Source: JBNKEI01 sp050288705
GTDB lineage: Bacteria; Myxococcota; Myxococcia; Myxococcales; UBA5297
DNA: 64,000 nt
NCBI GenBank assembly: GCA_050288705.1
Contig: JBNKEI010000111.1
Coordinates: 6,291 to 70,290, forward strand
Direction of reading: 5' to 3'
Of the stretch, positions 42,718 through 51,208 are shown piece by piece. How positions within the stretch are numbered: position 1 is the stretch's first letter; each line of letters opens with the position of its first letter. The notes under the pieces are model-generated. The model did not search any database and was not told the DNA's origin. It saw only the letters and a list, made by a program, of their open reading frames with translations. Position numbers and translations under genes: made by a program.

Positions 42718-43161
42718 TTGAGAACGAGAGCGGAAGCGAACGAGAGAAGAGAAGTCATTCGGCAAATTCTCCGAGGAGAAAAAATCGGTGACCAAGATGA
42801 GCTTTTGCTGCGGCTGACTCAAAGAGGGATTAGAGTCACTCAGTCGAGTGTTTCTCGCGACCTTACTGCTATGGGAATTGTAAAGGTCGCCGGACACTAC
42901 CGGGTGAGTGAAGAATTAGATCAAGAAGAAGCAGCGCTTCTTGGTCTTGCTGGAGCAGTTAGGAAATCGCAAGCCGCTGGCCCCTACTTGTTGGTGATAC
43001 ATACGCCCCCTGGGCAAGCATCAGCAGTAGCCCTCGCAATAGATAGTGCACGGTGGCCCGAGGTGCTAGGTACCGTGGCAGGGGATGACACAATTTTTAT
43101 CGCCACCGACGGGCGGAGAGATCAACGCATGATCAAAGCCCGTCTATCTTGTTTCGCCTGA
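42718..43161 (+). CDS. argR: Arginine repressor
   Basis: Arginine-dependent DNA-binding regulator. The N-terminal winged helix is REVIRQILRGEKIGDQDELLLRLTQRGIRVTQSSVSRDLTAMGIVKV, containing the SSVSRDL recognition helix. The C-terminal hexamerisation domain has GTVAGDDTIFIAT with the GDDT motif that binds arginine. The start is TTG at 42718 after GGAG. It heads the arginine cluster, 22 bases before argG, so it probably regulates itself and the operon. I could not see a convincing ARG box in the 178 bases upstream. Confidence 0.92.
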   Translation: MRTRAEANERREVIRQILRGEKIGDQDELLLRLTQRGIRVTQSSVSRDLTAMGIVKVAGHYRVSEELDQEEAALLGLAGAVRKSQAAGPYLLVIHTPPGQASAVALAIDSARWPEVLGTVAGDDTIFIATDGRRDQRMIKARLSCFA

Positions 43162-43183
43162 AGAGGCAGTTCGTGAGGAATTT

Positions 43184-44401
43184 ATGTCTAGTAGCAATCC
43201 CATTGTTCTTGCCTTCAGTGGCGGTTTGGACACCAGTTTTCTCGTTCCCTGGCTGCGAGAGCAATATCAATGCCCGGTAGTCACCGTTACAGTAGACACC
43301 GGAGGGCTTGATGCCGATGGTTGTAAGCGTGTTGCCGATCGGTCGGCAGCGTTAGGGGCCATCGAGCATTGTCACATAGATGCTCGACAAGCTTTTTTTG
43401 AGGAAACCCTGAAGTTTCTTGTTATGGGAAATGTATTGCGCGGTCATGTATATCCACTTTGCGTAGGATCAGAGCGAACTTTGCAAGCCCGCAAAGTAGC
43501 AGAGGTGGCGAGAAATCGAAATGCCCGAGCTGTAGTGCACGGCTCTACTGCCGCAGGTAATGACCAGGTGCGTTTCGAGGTAGCTCTGCGAACAATAGCA
43601 CCGGAGCTAGAGATAATGGCTCCTGTTCGCGATCAAGGCTTTAGCCGAGAAACCGAGATTACCTTTCTGCGGGAGCGTGGTTATCAGTTTCCTTTTGAGA
43701 AAGCCGCCTACTCTATTAACCAGGGATTATGGGGGGTAACTATCGGTGGAAAAGAAACCACTGATACAATCGATCCCTTGCCGGAAGACGCCTGGTTGAT
43801 GACCAAAGGCGCTTGGGAACGATTTCTTCCTTCGCGAGTAGTGATGTTGGCTTTTGAAAAGGGTATTCCAGTTGCTATTAATGGTGAAAGAAAAGACCCT
43901 GTATCTCTAGTTGAGCAGCTAAATGAAATGGCGGCGGCTTACGGAATTGGGCGAGGAATACATTTAGGAGATACAATTTTCGGGCTGAAAGGAAGGGTTG
44001 CTTTTGAAGCGCCGGCGGCATTAGTGCTAATCGCTTCCCACAGAGAGTTGGAGAAGCTCACTTTAACCGCTCGACAACAGCGCATCAAAGATCAGGTGGC
44101 GGCTACATATGGTGATTTGGTTCACGAAGCCCAATTTTTAGAGCCGGCATGCCGCGATATTGAGGCTCTTTTTCTTTCCTCCCAGTCCCGAGTTTGCGGC
44201 GAAGTTAGGGTCCGTTTTCAAACCGGAGCCTACTTCATAGAAGGAATAAACTCTCCTTATTCTTTGCGCGCGGCTTCAGTTGGAGTTTATGGAGAAGCTG
44301 CAGGAGAATGGACTGCGGCTGATGCTCGCGGGTACTCGCGAATGGCTGCTCTTCCTTCTATGCTGCATGCACGGGCAGGAACCGCTAAGGAAAAGAAGTG
44401 A
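43184..44401 (+). CDS. argG: Argininosuccinate synthase
   Basis: Joins citrulline and aspartate with ATP. The P-loop-like AFSGGLDTS is at the N-terminus; HGSTAAGNDQVRFE is the citrulline/aspartate-binding segment, and the 405 residues fit the family. The last codons overlap the GTG start of the next, unknown P-loop gene by four bases, which shows that the latter is a genuine member of the operon. Confidence 0.95.
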   Translation: MSSSNPIVLAFSGGLDTSFLVPWLREQYQCPVVTVTVDTGGLDADGCKRVADRSAALGAIEHCHIDARQAFFEETLKFLVMGNVLRGHVYPLCVGSERTLQARKVAEVARNRNARAVVHGSTAAGNDQVRFEVALRTIAPELEIMAPVRDQGFSRETEITFLRERGYQFPFEKAAYSINQGLWGVTIGGKETTDTIDPLPEDAWLMTKGAWERFLPSRVVMLAFEKGIPVAINGERKDPVSLVEQLNEMAAAYGIGRGIHLGDTIFGLKGRVAFEAPAALVLIASHRELEKLTLTARQQRIKDQVAATYGDLVHEAQFLEPACRDIEALFLSSQSRVCGEVRVRFQTGAYFIEGINSPYSLRAASVGVYGEAAGEWTAADARGYSRMAALPSMLHARAGTAKEKK

Positions 44402-45462
44402 AATCAGTTCTTCTGGATAAGATAGCTTCCGTGGCGCTGAATTGCCGTTTGTCCCGTGAAGTTCGAGTAAACGAAGAATTCTCTGCGGTAGAGGGTAGCG
44501 TACTTGCAGTGCGGGTGCTAACTTCCAAAAGCACTTACAACCAGCTGGAACTTCCGTCCGGGCGGCTCTCTAGATTAAAAGCTGGCGACGTAATAGCCGT
44601 TGCGTTGGGACATCGCAAAGCTCTGTTGGGTTATTCGGGTTATGTTCCCGATACCGTTCAATTGGGGGACAAGCTCCATTTGCTGAACTTGGGGGGAGTG
44701 CTAGGCGTATGTGATGGAATAAATCCGGATTTAGGGGACCCCTTTGTTTGCGAAGTTTTGGGTCAGATTCTTCATTTCCCCTATCTTGCCAAGCGCATAG
44801 GAATTCCTGCGCATATTTCCCAGGGATCGCTTCCGTTCTCCAATGCTCTAGAGCTGTTTGGCGTACCGGTTATTGCTTTAGTAGGAACTTCCATGAGCTC
44901 AGGCAAAACCTCTGCGGCATGTGCCCTGATTCAGGATCTAACACATCGGGGATTGAACGTGGTGGCCTGCAAAACCACCGGGGTTTCCTTGCGCAGTGAT
45001 ATTTTGGCCATGGAAGACGCTGGCGCCAAGCGATGTCAATTATTTACTGATTTTGGGGTAGTTACCACCACTTCCCAGGTTGCTTCGTCTTGTGCTCGAA
45101 GCATGCTTACTCAGTTAGCGGCAGATCGTCCGGATGTAATTGTGGTGGAGCTTGGCGATGGTTTACTCGGTCTTTATGGCGTAGACGCGATTTTGAATGA
45201 CCAGGCATTGCGCTCGACTTTTTCAACGGTTGTGCTAGCGGCAAACGATCCGGTAGGAGCTTGGGGAGGGGTTCAACTTCTTCGAGAGCGCCATGGATTG
45301 TCGCCCCAGGTAATTACTGGTCCTGCCACCGACAACATTGCGGGTTGCTTGTTGATTGAAAAGCAAACCGGAATGCCTTGCCGTAACGCGCGTACAGATG
45401 CGGCGGGTCTCGCTGAAACTGTTTTAGCTAAGCTTCGCTTTGCTGCGCGTTCCTCTTCATAA
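44398..45462 (+). CDS. Unknown P-loop NTPase in the arginine operon
   Basis: I do not recognise a named function. The first 150 residues look like a beta-rich domain (VRVNEEFSAVEGSVLAVRVL, PSGRLSRLKAGDVIAVALGH). A P-loop domain follows: ALVGTSMSSGKTSAACALIQDL near residue 160 is a full Walker A motif, VVACKTTGVSLRSDIL and PDVIVVELGDGLLGLYG resemble the switch regions of dethiobiotin synthase/MobB/DUF1611-type enzymes. Such folds often transfer phosphate to carboxylates or act as ligases. GTG start overlaps the argG stop (GTGA). Its place between argG and argC suggests a step in, or control of, arginine synthesis. Confidence 0.7.
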   Translation: MKSVLLDKIASVALNCRLSREVRVNEEFSAVEGSVLAVRVLTSKSTYNQLELPSGRLSRLKAGDVIAVALGHRKALLGYSGYVPDTVQLGDKLHLLNLGGVLGVCDGINPDLGDPFVCEVLGQILHFPYLAKRIGIPAHISQGSLPFSNALELFGVPVIALVGTSMSSGKTSAACALIQDLTHRGLNVVACKTTGVSLRSDILAMEDAGAKRCQLFTDFGVVTTTSQVASSCARSMLTQLAADRPDVIVVELGDGLLGLYGVDAILNDQALRSTFSTVVLAANDPVGAWGGVQLLRERHGLSPQVITGPATDNIAGCLLIEKQTGMPCRNARTDAAGLAETVLAKLRFAARSSS

Positions 45463-45558
45463 AAGCCAAGCATCACTGGCTAGACACGTATTTATAACAC
45501 GTATCTATAAGATGACCACCAGCAATTCGCTAGGATTTACCAGATAAAGGCGGAAAAA

Positions 45559-46665
45559 ATGAGCGCAGAAACAGAAGTGAAAGAAAACCGAATTGCAGTC
45601 GCGGTGTTGGGAGGAACAGGTTATGTTTCTGGCGAGCTACTGCGAATTCTGTCACTTCATCCTGGCTTTTTTGTGGAATCAGTAGCTTCTACTAGTCAAT
45701 CAGGCGAGCGTATCGTTTGCGCTTTTCCTCATCTAGCAGGAACTGCGCTGGAGAATTTGTGTTTCGAATCGCTGGATAGGTTGCTGGAGCGCATGCAAAA
45801 AGGCAAGTCACTAGGGGTTTTTGCGGCTACTCCTCATGCGGCTACTGCTGAGTTGGTGGACAAGCTGCTTAATCGAGCACAACAGGTGGGAGCAAATCTT
45901 CATATTGTCGATTTGTCAGCGGATTTTCGTTTTTCTTCCCCGGGGCAGTATAAGGCTATTTATGGCCGAGAGCATCCTGCTCCCCAATGGCTTGGCCAGT
46001 TTACTTGTTTTCCTCCTGATCTTTTGCTGACCATATTTTCACCGCATGCTACCCAGCCCGGCTGCTTTACAACTGCGGTTACTCTGGGGGCCTATCCCTT
46101 CTTTTCTTTGGGGTTAGTAGAGCCCCAAGTGTTTGCCTCGGCAATTACCGGTAGCTCTGGTTCTGGGCGAAAACTAGGACCGGGAACGCATCACCCAGAA
46201 AGACGCAGTACGTTAGCTGCCTACTCAGCCTTGGGTCACCGCCACGAACCAGAAATGCGCATGTTTTTGGCGCAAGCATCACAGGCATCAAAAGAGGACA
46301 AGCTAGACGAACCGCAAGTCGATTTTGTTCCTCATTCTGGCCCTTTTGTTCGCGGTATTCATGCTACCTTGCGCATGACTCTTCGAAAAAACATGGATGT
46401 TGCAGAACTGCGTTCCTTGGTAAGTAGTTTTTATTCGCGTACTCCTTTTGTTCGGGTATCCGAAGAAATGCCCCGACTTACCGAAGTAGTGGGGACCAAT
46501 CGCTGTGGCTTAGGAATTGCGGTTAGGAACAAATCACTGGTGGTAACTAGCGTAATCGATAATTTGGTAAAGGGCGCTGCCGGAGGCGGCGTCCAGTGGA
46601 TGAATCGGCTTTTTCTTCTACCCGAGGAAACAGGATTGCTGCTTCCAGGACTGGGGTGGTTCTAA
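45559..46665 (+). CDS. argC: N-acyl-gamma-glutamyl-phosphate reductase
   Basis: NADPH-dependent reduction of acyl-glutamyl phosphate. VLGGTGYVSGELLRIL is the nucleotide-binding loop, QPGCFTTAVTLGAYPF holds the catalytic Cys, and HRHEPEM the catalytic His. 368 residues is slightly longer than usual. The acyl group (acetyl or succinyl) cannot be told from the protein alone; see the carbamoyltransferase. The TAA stop shares one base with the argD start. Confidence 0.92.
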   Translation: MSAETEVKENRIAVAVLGGTGYVSGELLRILSLHPGFFVESVASTSQSGERIVCAFPHLAGTALENLCFESLDRLLERMQKGKSLGVFAATPHAATAELVDKLLNRAQQVGANLHIVDLSADFRFSSPGQYKAIYGREHPAPQWLGQFTCFPPDLLLTIFSPHATQPGCFTTAVTLGAYPFFSLGLVEPQVFASAITGSSGSGRKLGPGTHHPERRSTLAAYSALGHRHEPEMRMFLAQASQASKEDKLDEPQVDFVPHSGPFVRGIHATLRMTLRKNMDVAELRSLVSSFYSRTPFVRVSEEMPRLTEVVGTNRCGLGIAVRNKSLVVTSVIDNLVKGAAGGGVQWMNRLFLLPEETGLLLPGLGWF

Positions 46666-47837
46666 TGTCTGCGTCTCTTAATTCGACAAACCCTATACAA
46701 GATTCCACAAAAAAGAGCGCGCTTCTCGACGTCTTTTCCCGATTTGGAATCGACTCGGTTCGTGGTGACGGCATGTGGATTCTAGACTCTAAAGGTCATC
46801 GTTATCTTGATTTTTATGGCGGACATGCGGTCGCTTTACTGGGTAATGTTCATCCGCGATTGGTTTCGACTTTAGAAAACCAAGCCAAGACACTATTCTT
46901 TCAATCAAATCTCTTCGATTTAGAAATTCGAGAACAAGCTGCCCAAAGACTAATTCGCTTCGGCCCTCGGGGATTAGATAGAGTCTTCTTTGTCAATAGC
47001 GGTGCTGAGGCCAATGAAAATGCCTTGCGAATTGCATTTTTGGCTACTAAGCGAGAACGAGTGGTTGCGGTAGAGGGGGGGTTTCACGGTCGCACTGCAG
47101 GATCGGCGGCTATTACTGCAAAACATGAAAATTGGTATGCATTCCCGCATAAACCGTACGCAGTCACTTTTGTACCTTTTAACGATACCGATGGGTTAGT
47201 AGATGCTATGGGTGACGATGTAGCGGCAGTTATTGTGGAGCCGGTACAGGGAGTTGCCGGCGCGCGAGTACTTTCTGCTGAGTTTATGCATACTGCGCGG
47301 AATGTTACTCAAAAGCACGGTTCGCTACTAATTTTGGACGAAGTTCAGTCGGGAATGGGAAGAACTGGATACCCTTTTGCCGCTCAAGCCATGGGGGTAA
47401 CTCCCGATGTGCTTACCGTGGCCAAAGGTATTGCGGGTGGATTTCCTGCCGGCGCAGTTTTGGTTTCCGAGGAATATGCTTGCAAAGTAAAAAAGGGCGA
47501 GCTGGGTACTACTTTTGGTGGTGGGCCATTAGCTTGCGCTCTTATCGAAACGGTTATTGATGTAATAGAATCGGAAAATTTGCTCCCTAGAGTAAGACGG
47601 TTGTCCGCCAGATTGCAAAAAGAATGCTGTGTAGGACCGGTCCAATCCGTACAGGGAATGGGTTATTTGCTAGGTTTTAATTTACTTAGGCCGGCAGCAG
47701 AAGTTCTTAGTGAACTGCGCCAAGCAGGGGTTTTGGCAGGAGGAAGCGGCAACCCCCGTATAGCTCGATTGATTCCTCCTTTGATTGTCGAAGATTCTCA
47801 TGTAGATATTTTGGTCTCCGCTCTGCGTTCCTTGTGA
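46665..47837 (+). CDS. argD: N-acylornithine aminotransferase
   Basis: PLP-dependent class III aminotransferase converting acyl-glutamate semialdehyde to acyl-ornithine. FVNSGAEANENALRIA, GGFHGRT, LILDEVQSGMGRTG (Asp contacting the PLP ring) and the Schiff-base Lys in TVAKGIAGGFPAGA are all visible. ATG at 46665 overlaps the argC stop; an earlier in-frame codon lies inside argC. 390 residues, full length. Confidence 0.94.
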   Translation: MSASLNSTNPIQDSTKKSALLDVFSRFGIDSVRGDGMWILDSKGHRYLDFYGGHAVALLGNVHPRLVSTLENQAKTLFFQSNLFDLEIREQAAQRLIRFGPRGLDRVFFVNSGAEANENALRIAFLATKRERVVAVEGGFHGRTAGSAAITAKHENWYAFPHKPYAVTFVPFNDTDGLVDAMGDDVAAVIVEPVQGVAGARVLSAEFMHTARNVTQKHGSLLILDEVQSGMGRTGYPFAAQAMGVTPDVLTVAKGIAGGFPAGAVLVSEEYACKVKKGELGTTFGGGPLACALIETVIDVIESENLLPRVRRLSARLQKECCVGPVQSVQGMGYLLGFNLLRPAAEVLSELRQAGVLAGGSGNPRIARLIPPLIVEDSHVDILVSALRSL

Positions 47838-47872
47838 ACTGGTATTCGATTGCACAGAAAAGAGTTGATGAA

Positions 47873-48883
47873 ATGAAAAGGTTCATAAGACTTTCCGATA
47901 TTACCGATGAGCAGTTGGAGTCGATTCTTCGATTAGCTGGCGATGTGCAGCGACAGCCAGTTCGCGAAGACCTTCGAGGTAAAACCATTGGTTTGGTTTT
48001 TATGAATCCCTCTTTACGTACGTTGGCCTCAATGGAAACCGGGGTAACGCAATTAGGGGGACATACCTTTCTTATCCAGCCTAACGCTGGGTCTTGGAAA
48101 TTGGAAACCCGTACCGGCGCAGTAATGGATGGTGATTCGGTGGAGCATGTGCGGGAAGCTATTCCAGTACTAGCCCAATATGCCGATGCTTTGGCAGTGC
48201 GTTGCTTTGCAGAAGGCAAAAACCTCGAAGAAGACTTGGCTGATCAAACCATTCAGATAATGAGCAGCCTGTGTCCCAAGCCTTTTATCAGCTTGGAATC
48301 GGCGGTGGCGCATCCTTGTCAAGCGCTAGCCGATTATAAGACGCTCGAAGATTTGGAAATTCCCCGGCGTGGTGGAAAATTCGTTCTTTCCTGGGCTTGG
48401 CATCCCAAACCTTTGGCTTACGCTGTACCTGCTTCGGCACTAAACATGGCAGTACGGCGAGGGATGGAGGTCACCATTCTTCGACCGGAAGGATACAGTC
48501 TGCCTCAGCCGATAATGGCCGATGCCTTGAGCTTGGCAGCAAGAACAGGAGCAACTATTCGAGAGACTTCCCGACGCAAAGAAGCTTTGGAAGACGCTCA
48601 AGTACTGTATGTCAAATCTTGGGCTCGTCCGGATTTGTATGGTCAAACCGAGCGGGAACTTTCTGCGCGAGCAGGTCTTAGAGAACAGTGGTGTGTTGGC
48701 GAAAGCTGGTTTGAGAATGCACGTCCAGACGCCATCCTCATGCACTGTTTGCCGGTGCGTCGAAATGTAAAAATAGCTGACGAAGTACTTGATGGGCCGC
48801 GCAGTGTAGTCGTTCGTCAAGCCGGAAATCGGTTGCATGTTCAAAAAGCTTTGCTGCTTACTATGTTATGTGAAGATCTCTAG
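47873..48883 (+). CDS. N-acyl-L-ornithine carbamoyltransferase (acetyl- or succinyl-ornithine type)
   Basis: Transfers a carbamoyl group to an acylated ornithine. NPSLRT is the carbamoyl-phosphate motif, SWKLETRTGAVMDGDSVEH is diagnostic for the acyl-ornithine branch as opposed to ordinary ArgF, and HPCQALADYKTLED and HCLPVRRN are the catalytic segments. At residue 90 (DSVEH) it has Val, where the Xanthomonas acetylornithine enzyme has Glu (DTEEH) and the Bacteroides succinylornithine enzyme has Pro (DKPEH). The surrounding LET-RG-MDGD sequence is nearer the succinyl type. ATG at 47873 gives the family-typical N-terminus (KRFIRLSDIT); GTG at 47834 overlaps the argD stop and would add 13 residues. 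Confidence 0.88.
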   Translation: MKRFIRLSDITDEQLESILRLAGDVQRQPVREDLRGKTIGLVFMNPSLRTLASMETGVTQLGGHTFLIQPNAGSWKLETRTGAVMDGDSVEHVREAIPVLAQYADALAVRCFAEGKNLEEDLADQTIQIMSSLCPKPFISLESAVAHPCQALADYKTLEDLEIPRRGGKFVLSWAWHPKPLAYAVPASALNMAVRRGMEVTILRPEGYSLPQPIMADALSLAARTGATIRETSRRKEALEDAQVLYVKSWARPDLYGQTERELSARAGLREQWCVGESWFENARPDAILMHCLPVRRNVKIADEVLDGPRSVVVRQAGNRLHVQKALLLTMLCEDL

Positions 48884-48939
48884 CCTCGTTAGATAAATCC
48901 CAAGATAAAGCCCTGTTCTGGCTCAGAGGATAGTAATTA

Positions 48940-49875
48940 ATGTCTTTTCTCGATCGCACTGCCGCTATGGATGCCCTTATCAATGCTGTACCTCACTTGC
49001 GTCTGTATCGTGAGCGAACTTTTGTGCTGAAAGTGGGAGGAGCGATTTGTGCGGATAGTAAATCTTTGCGAGACGTGGCAGTACAAATCGGAGTTCTGCG
49101 GGAATTTGGAATACGCATTGTATTAGTGCATGGAGGTGGACCGCAGACTACGAGGCTGGCTGATAAATTAGGTATTCCTACAAATTTTGTTGAAGGCAGG
49201 CGGATTACCTGCGAACGCACTCTTGATGTCGCAGTGATGACCATGGGGGGGGCGGTAAATACCTCAATTTTATCGGCATTTCTTGCGGAAAACGTTCCGG
49301 CAGTGGGGTTAACCGGGTTAGACGCAGGGCTAATCCGGGCAGTGCGCAGGCCGGTACAGACCAAAGAAGTAAATGGTGAATCGGTAACCATTGATTACGG
49401 TTTGGTAGGTGATGTCGTCGGAGTGAATTCCAAAATATTGGAAACGTTGCTGGCGGCGCAGTTTATACCAGTAATTTCCTCTCTTTCCGCCGATGAAACC
49501 GGGCAAGTATTAAACATCAATGCGGACACCATTGCCGCAACTTTGGCTAAACATCTTCGTGCCGCAAAATTGATTTTTTTGACCGATACTCCGGGGTTGC
49601 TGGAAAATAAAAATGACCCCAGCTCGTTAATTTCCTACACCGACGTGCAAGGTATTTCAGAGTTTCGCAGTCGTGGAGTAATCGATTCGGGGATGCTTCC
49701 CAAGGTTAATTCCTCGGTGGATGCTCTAGAAAATGGTGTCGAACGGGTGCATATGGTGGGGTATCGTCCGCGGGGCAATCTACTTACGGAAATTTTTACT
49801 AACGAAGGGGCTGGAACTCTCATCGTTAAAAATGCACGGGAATCGGCGGTGGCAGAAGTAGAAAAAGTTAAATAG
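48940..49875 (+). CDS. argB: N-acylglutamate kinase
   Basis: Phosphorylates the gamma-carboxylate of acyl-glutamate. FVLKVGGAIC is the Lys/Gly ATP loop, VLVHGGGPQTTRLADKLG the substrate site, VNINADTIAATLA the NADxxA motif, and LIFLTDTPGLLENKN the ATP-binding Asp. The ending (VIDSGMLPKVNSSVDALENGVERVHMV) is complete. The product then goes to ArgC, encoded earlier in the cluster. Confidence 0.94.
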   Translation: MSFLDRTAAMDALINAVPHLRLYRERTFVLKVGGAICADSKSLRDVAVQIGVLREFGIRIVLVHGGGPQTTRLADKLGIPTNFVEGRRITCERTLDVAVMTMGGAVNTSILSAFLAENVPAVGLTGLDAGLIRAVRRPVQTKEVNGESVTIDYGLVGDVVGVNSKILETLLAAQFIPVISSLSADETGQVLNINADTIAATLAKHLRAAKLIFLTDTPGLLENKNDPSSLISYTDVQGISEFRSRGVIDSGMLPKVNSSVDALENGVERVHMVGYRPRGNLLTEIFTNEGAGTLIVKNARESAVAEVEKVK

Positions 49876-49876
49876 C

Positions 49877-49960
49877 AGTTGCCCCTCACCCTAACCCTCT
49901 CCCAGAGGGAGAGGGGAACTCAGACCATTTCTTGGGAGAGAGTTAGGGTGAGGGGCAACT
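49877..49960. repeat. Inverted-repeat element between argB and argH
   Basis: AGTTGCCCCTCACCCTAAC at 49877-49895 and GTTAGGGTGAGGGGCAACT at 49942-49960 are perfect inverted repeats. Each is part of a copy of the window's palindromic repeat, one per strand. The RNA would fold into a stem of about 19 pairs that could damp transcription of argH. It begins two bases after the argB stop. Confidence 0.88.
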
Positions 49961-49995
49961 AGATTGTCCTGTTTGCTTGGGGAAATAGGTGGATT

Positions 49996-51183
49996 ATGGC
50001 GCGACTATGGGATCAAGGAGAACCTCTGGACGAACTAATACTTCGTTACACTGCCGGCGAAGATCATGTTTTGGATGATAGGTTGGTGGAATATGACCTT
50101 CGAGCCTCATCAGCCCACGCTCAGATGCTTCAAAGTGCTGGCTATTTGCATGCAGAGGACGAGGCGCTACTGCAAAAAGCGATCAAGGAACTAGCGCGAA
50201 GTTACAAGCAGGAGGAGTGGAAAATTACTCTTCAGGACGAAGACTGTCACACGGCAATAGAAAACCGACTGGTGGCCATGGTGGGGGAGCCAGGGAGAGC
50301 AATTCATTTAGGGCGATCCCGCAACGATCAGGTGCTAGCCGCAATGCGGTTGTATCTGATGGATGCACTGGAAGAGTTGGCAAAATGTGCGGAAGCGGTA
50401 GCAAGTTCTTTGGATAAATTGGCTGACCGTGAAGGCGATTTTCCTATGCCAGGGTATACACACTTGCAAAGAGCCATGCCTACTACACTAAAAGACTGGG
50501 CAAAGGCTTATGCTAGTGAGTTTTTTGATGATGCTCAAGGATTGCGTTCGGCGAAACGGCGGGCGAACAAAAACCCTTTGGGTTCAGCGGCCGGTTATGG
50601 TGTTCCTCTTTTAAAAATTGATCGTGGTCTTACTGCTCAGCTTCTGGGGTTTTCTCAAGTGCATGAGCCAGTTACCGCAGTACAACTATCTCGCGGTAAA
50701 GCGGAAGCGGGTGCTTTGTTGGAAGCCGCTTTGTTATCTCAAGACTTGGGGCGTTTGGCCGCAGATCTTTGCCTGTATGCTACTGCTGAATTTGCTTTTG
50801 TACGCCTGCCTAATGAATTTACTACCGGTTCTTCCATTATGCCGCAAAAGAGAAACCCCGATGTTTTTGAGCTGGCTCGCGGACGAACTGGAGAAGCACT
50901 GGCTGCTCTAAACGAAGTGATGGCCATTACATCCAAGATGCCCTCCGGATACCATCGCGATTTGCAGCTCATTAAAAAGCCCCTTTTTCGAGGGCTAGAT
51001 TCGGTGCGTGATACTGCTGCGGTACTTAACCACTCCATTTCTCGCCTATCTTTCGATAAAGAACGAATGCTGGCGGCGATTGATCCTTCAATGATGGCTA
51101 CGGAGCGAGCTTATCGTATGGTCCAGGAAGATGGTATTTCTTTTCGTGAAGCCTATCGTCGAGTAAAAGAAAGTATTAAGTAA
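49996..51183 (+). CDS. argH: Argininosuccinate lyase
   Basis: Releases arginine and fumarate. RLWDQGEPLDELILRYTAGEDHVLDDRLVEYDLRASSAH opens it, HLGRSRNDQVLAAMRLYL and GYTHLQRAMPTT are substrate-binding blocks, and GSSIMPQKRNPDVFELARG is the signature. The protein ends soon after GISFREAYRRVKESIK at 395 residues. Most family members have about 60 more residues of C-terminal helices, so this is a short form; nothing suggests a frameshift. No fused acetyltransferase domain is present. Confidence 0.93.
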   Translation: MARLWDQGEPLDELILRYTAGEDHVLDDRLVEYDLRASSAHAQMLQSAGYLHAEDEALLQKAIKELARSYKQEEWKITLQDEDCHTAIENRLVAMVGEPGRAIHLGRSRNDQVLAAMRLYLMDALEELAKCAEAVASSLDKLADREGDFPMPGYTHLQRAMPTTLKDWAKAYASEFFDDAQGLRSAKRRANKNPLGSAAGYGVPLLKIDRGLTAQLLGFSQVHEPVTAVQLSRGKAEAGALLEAALLSQDLGRLAADLCLYATAEFAFVRLPNEFTTGSSIMPQKRNPDVFELARGRTGEALAALNEVMAITSKMPSGYHRDLQLIKKPLFRGLDSVRDTAAVLNHSISRLSFDKERMLAAIDPSMMATERAYRMVQEDGISFREAYRRVKESIK

Positions 51184-51208
51184 TGAACCGCTGAAAACGG
51201 AGCTGGTA

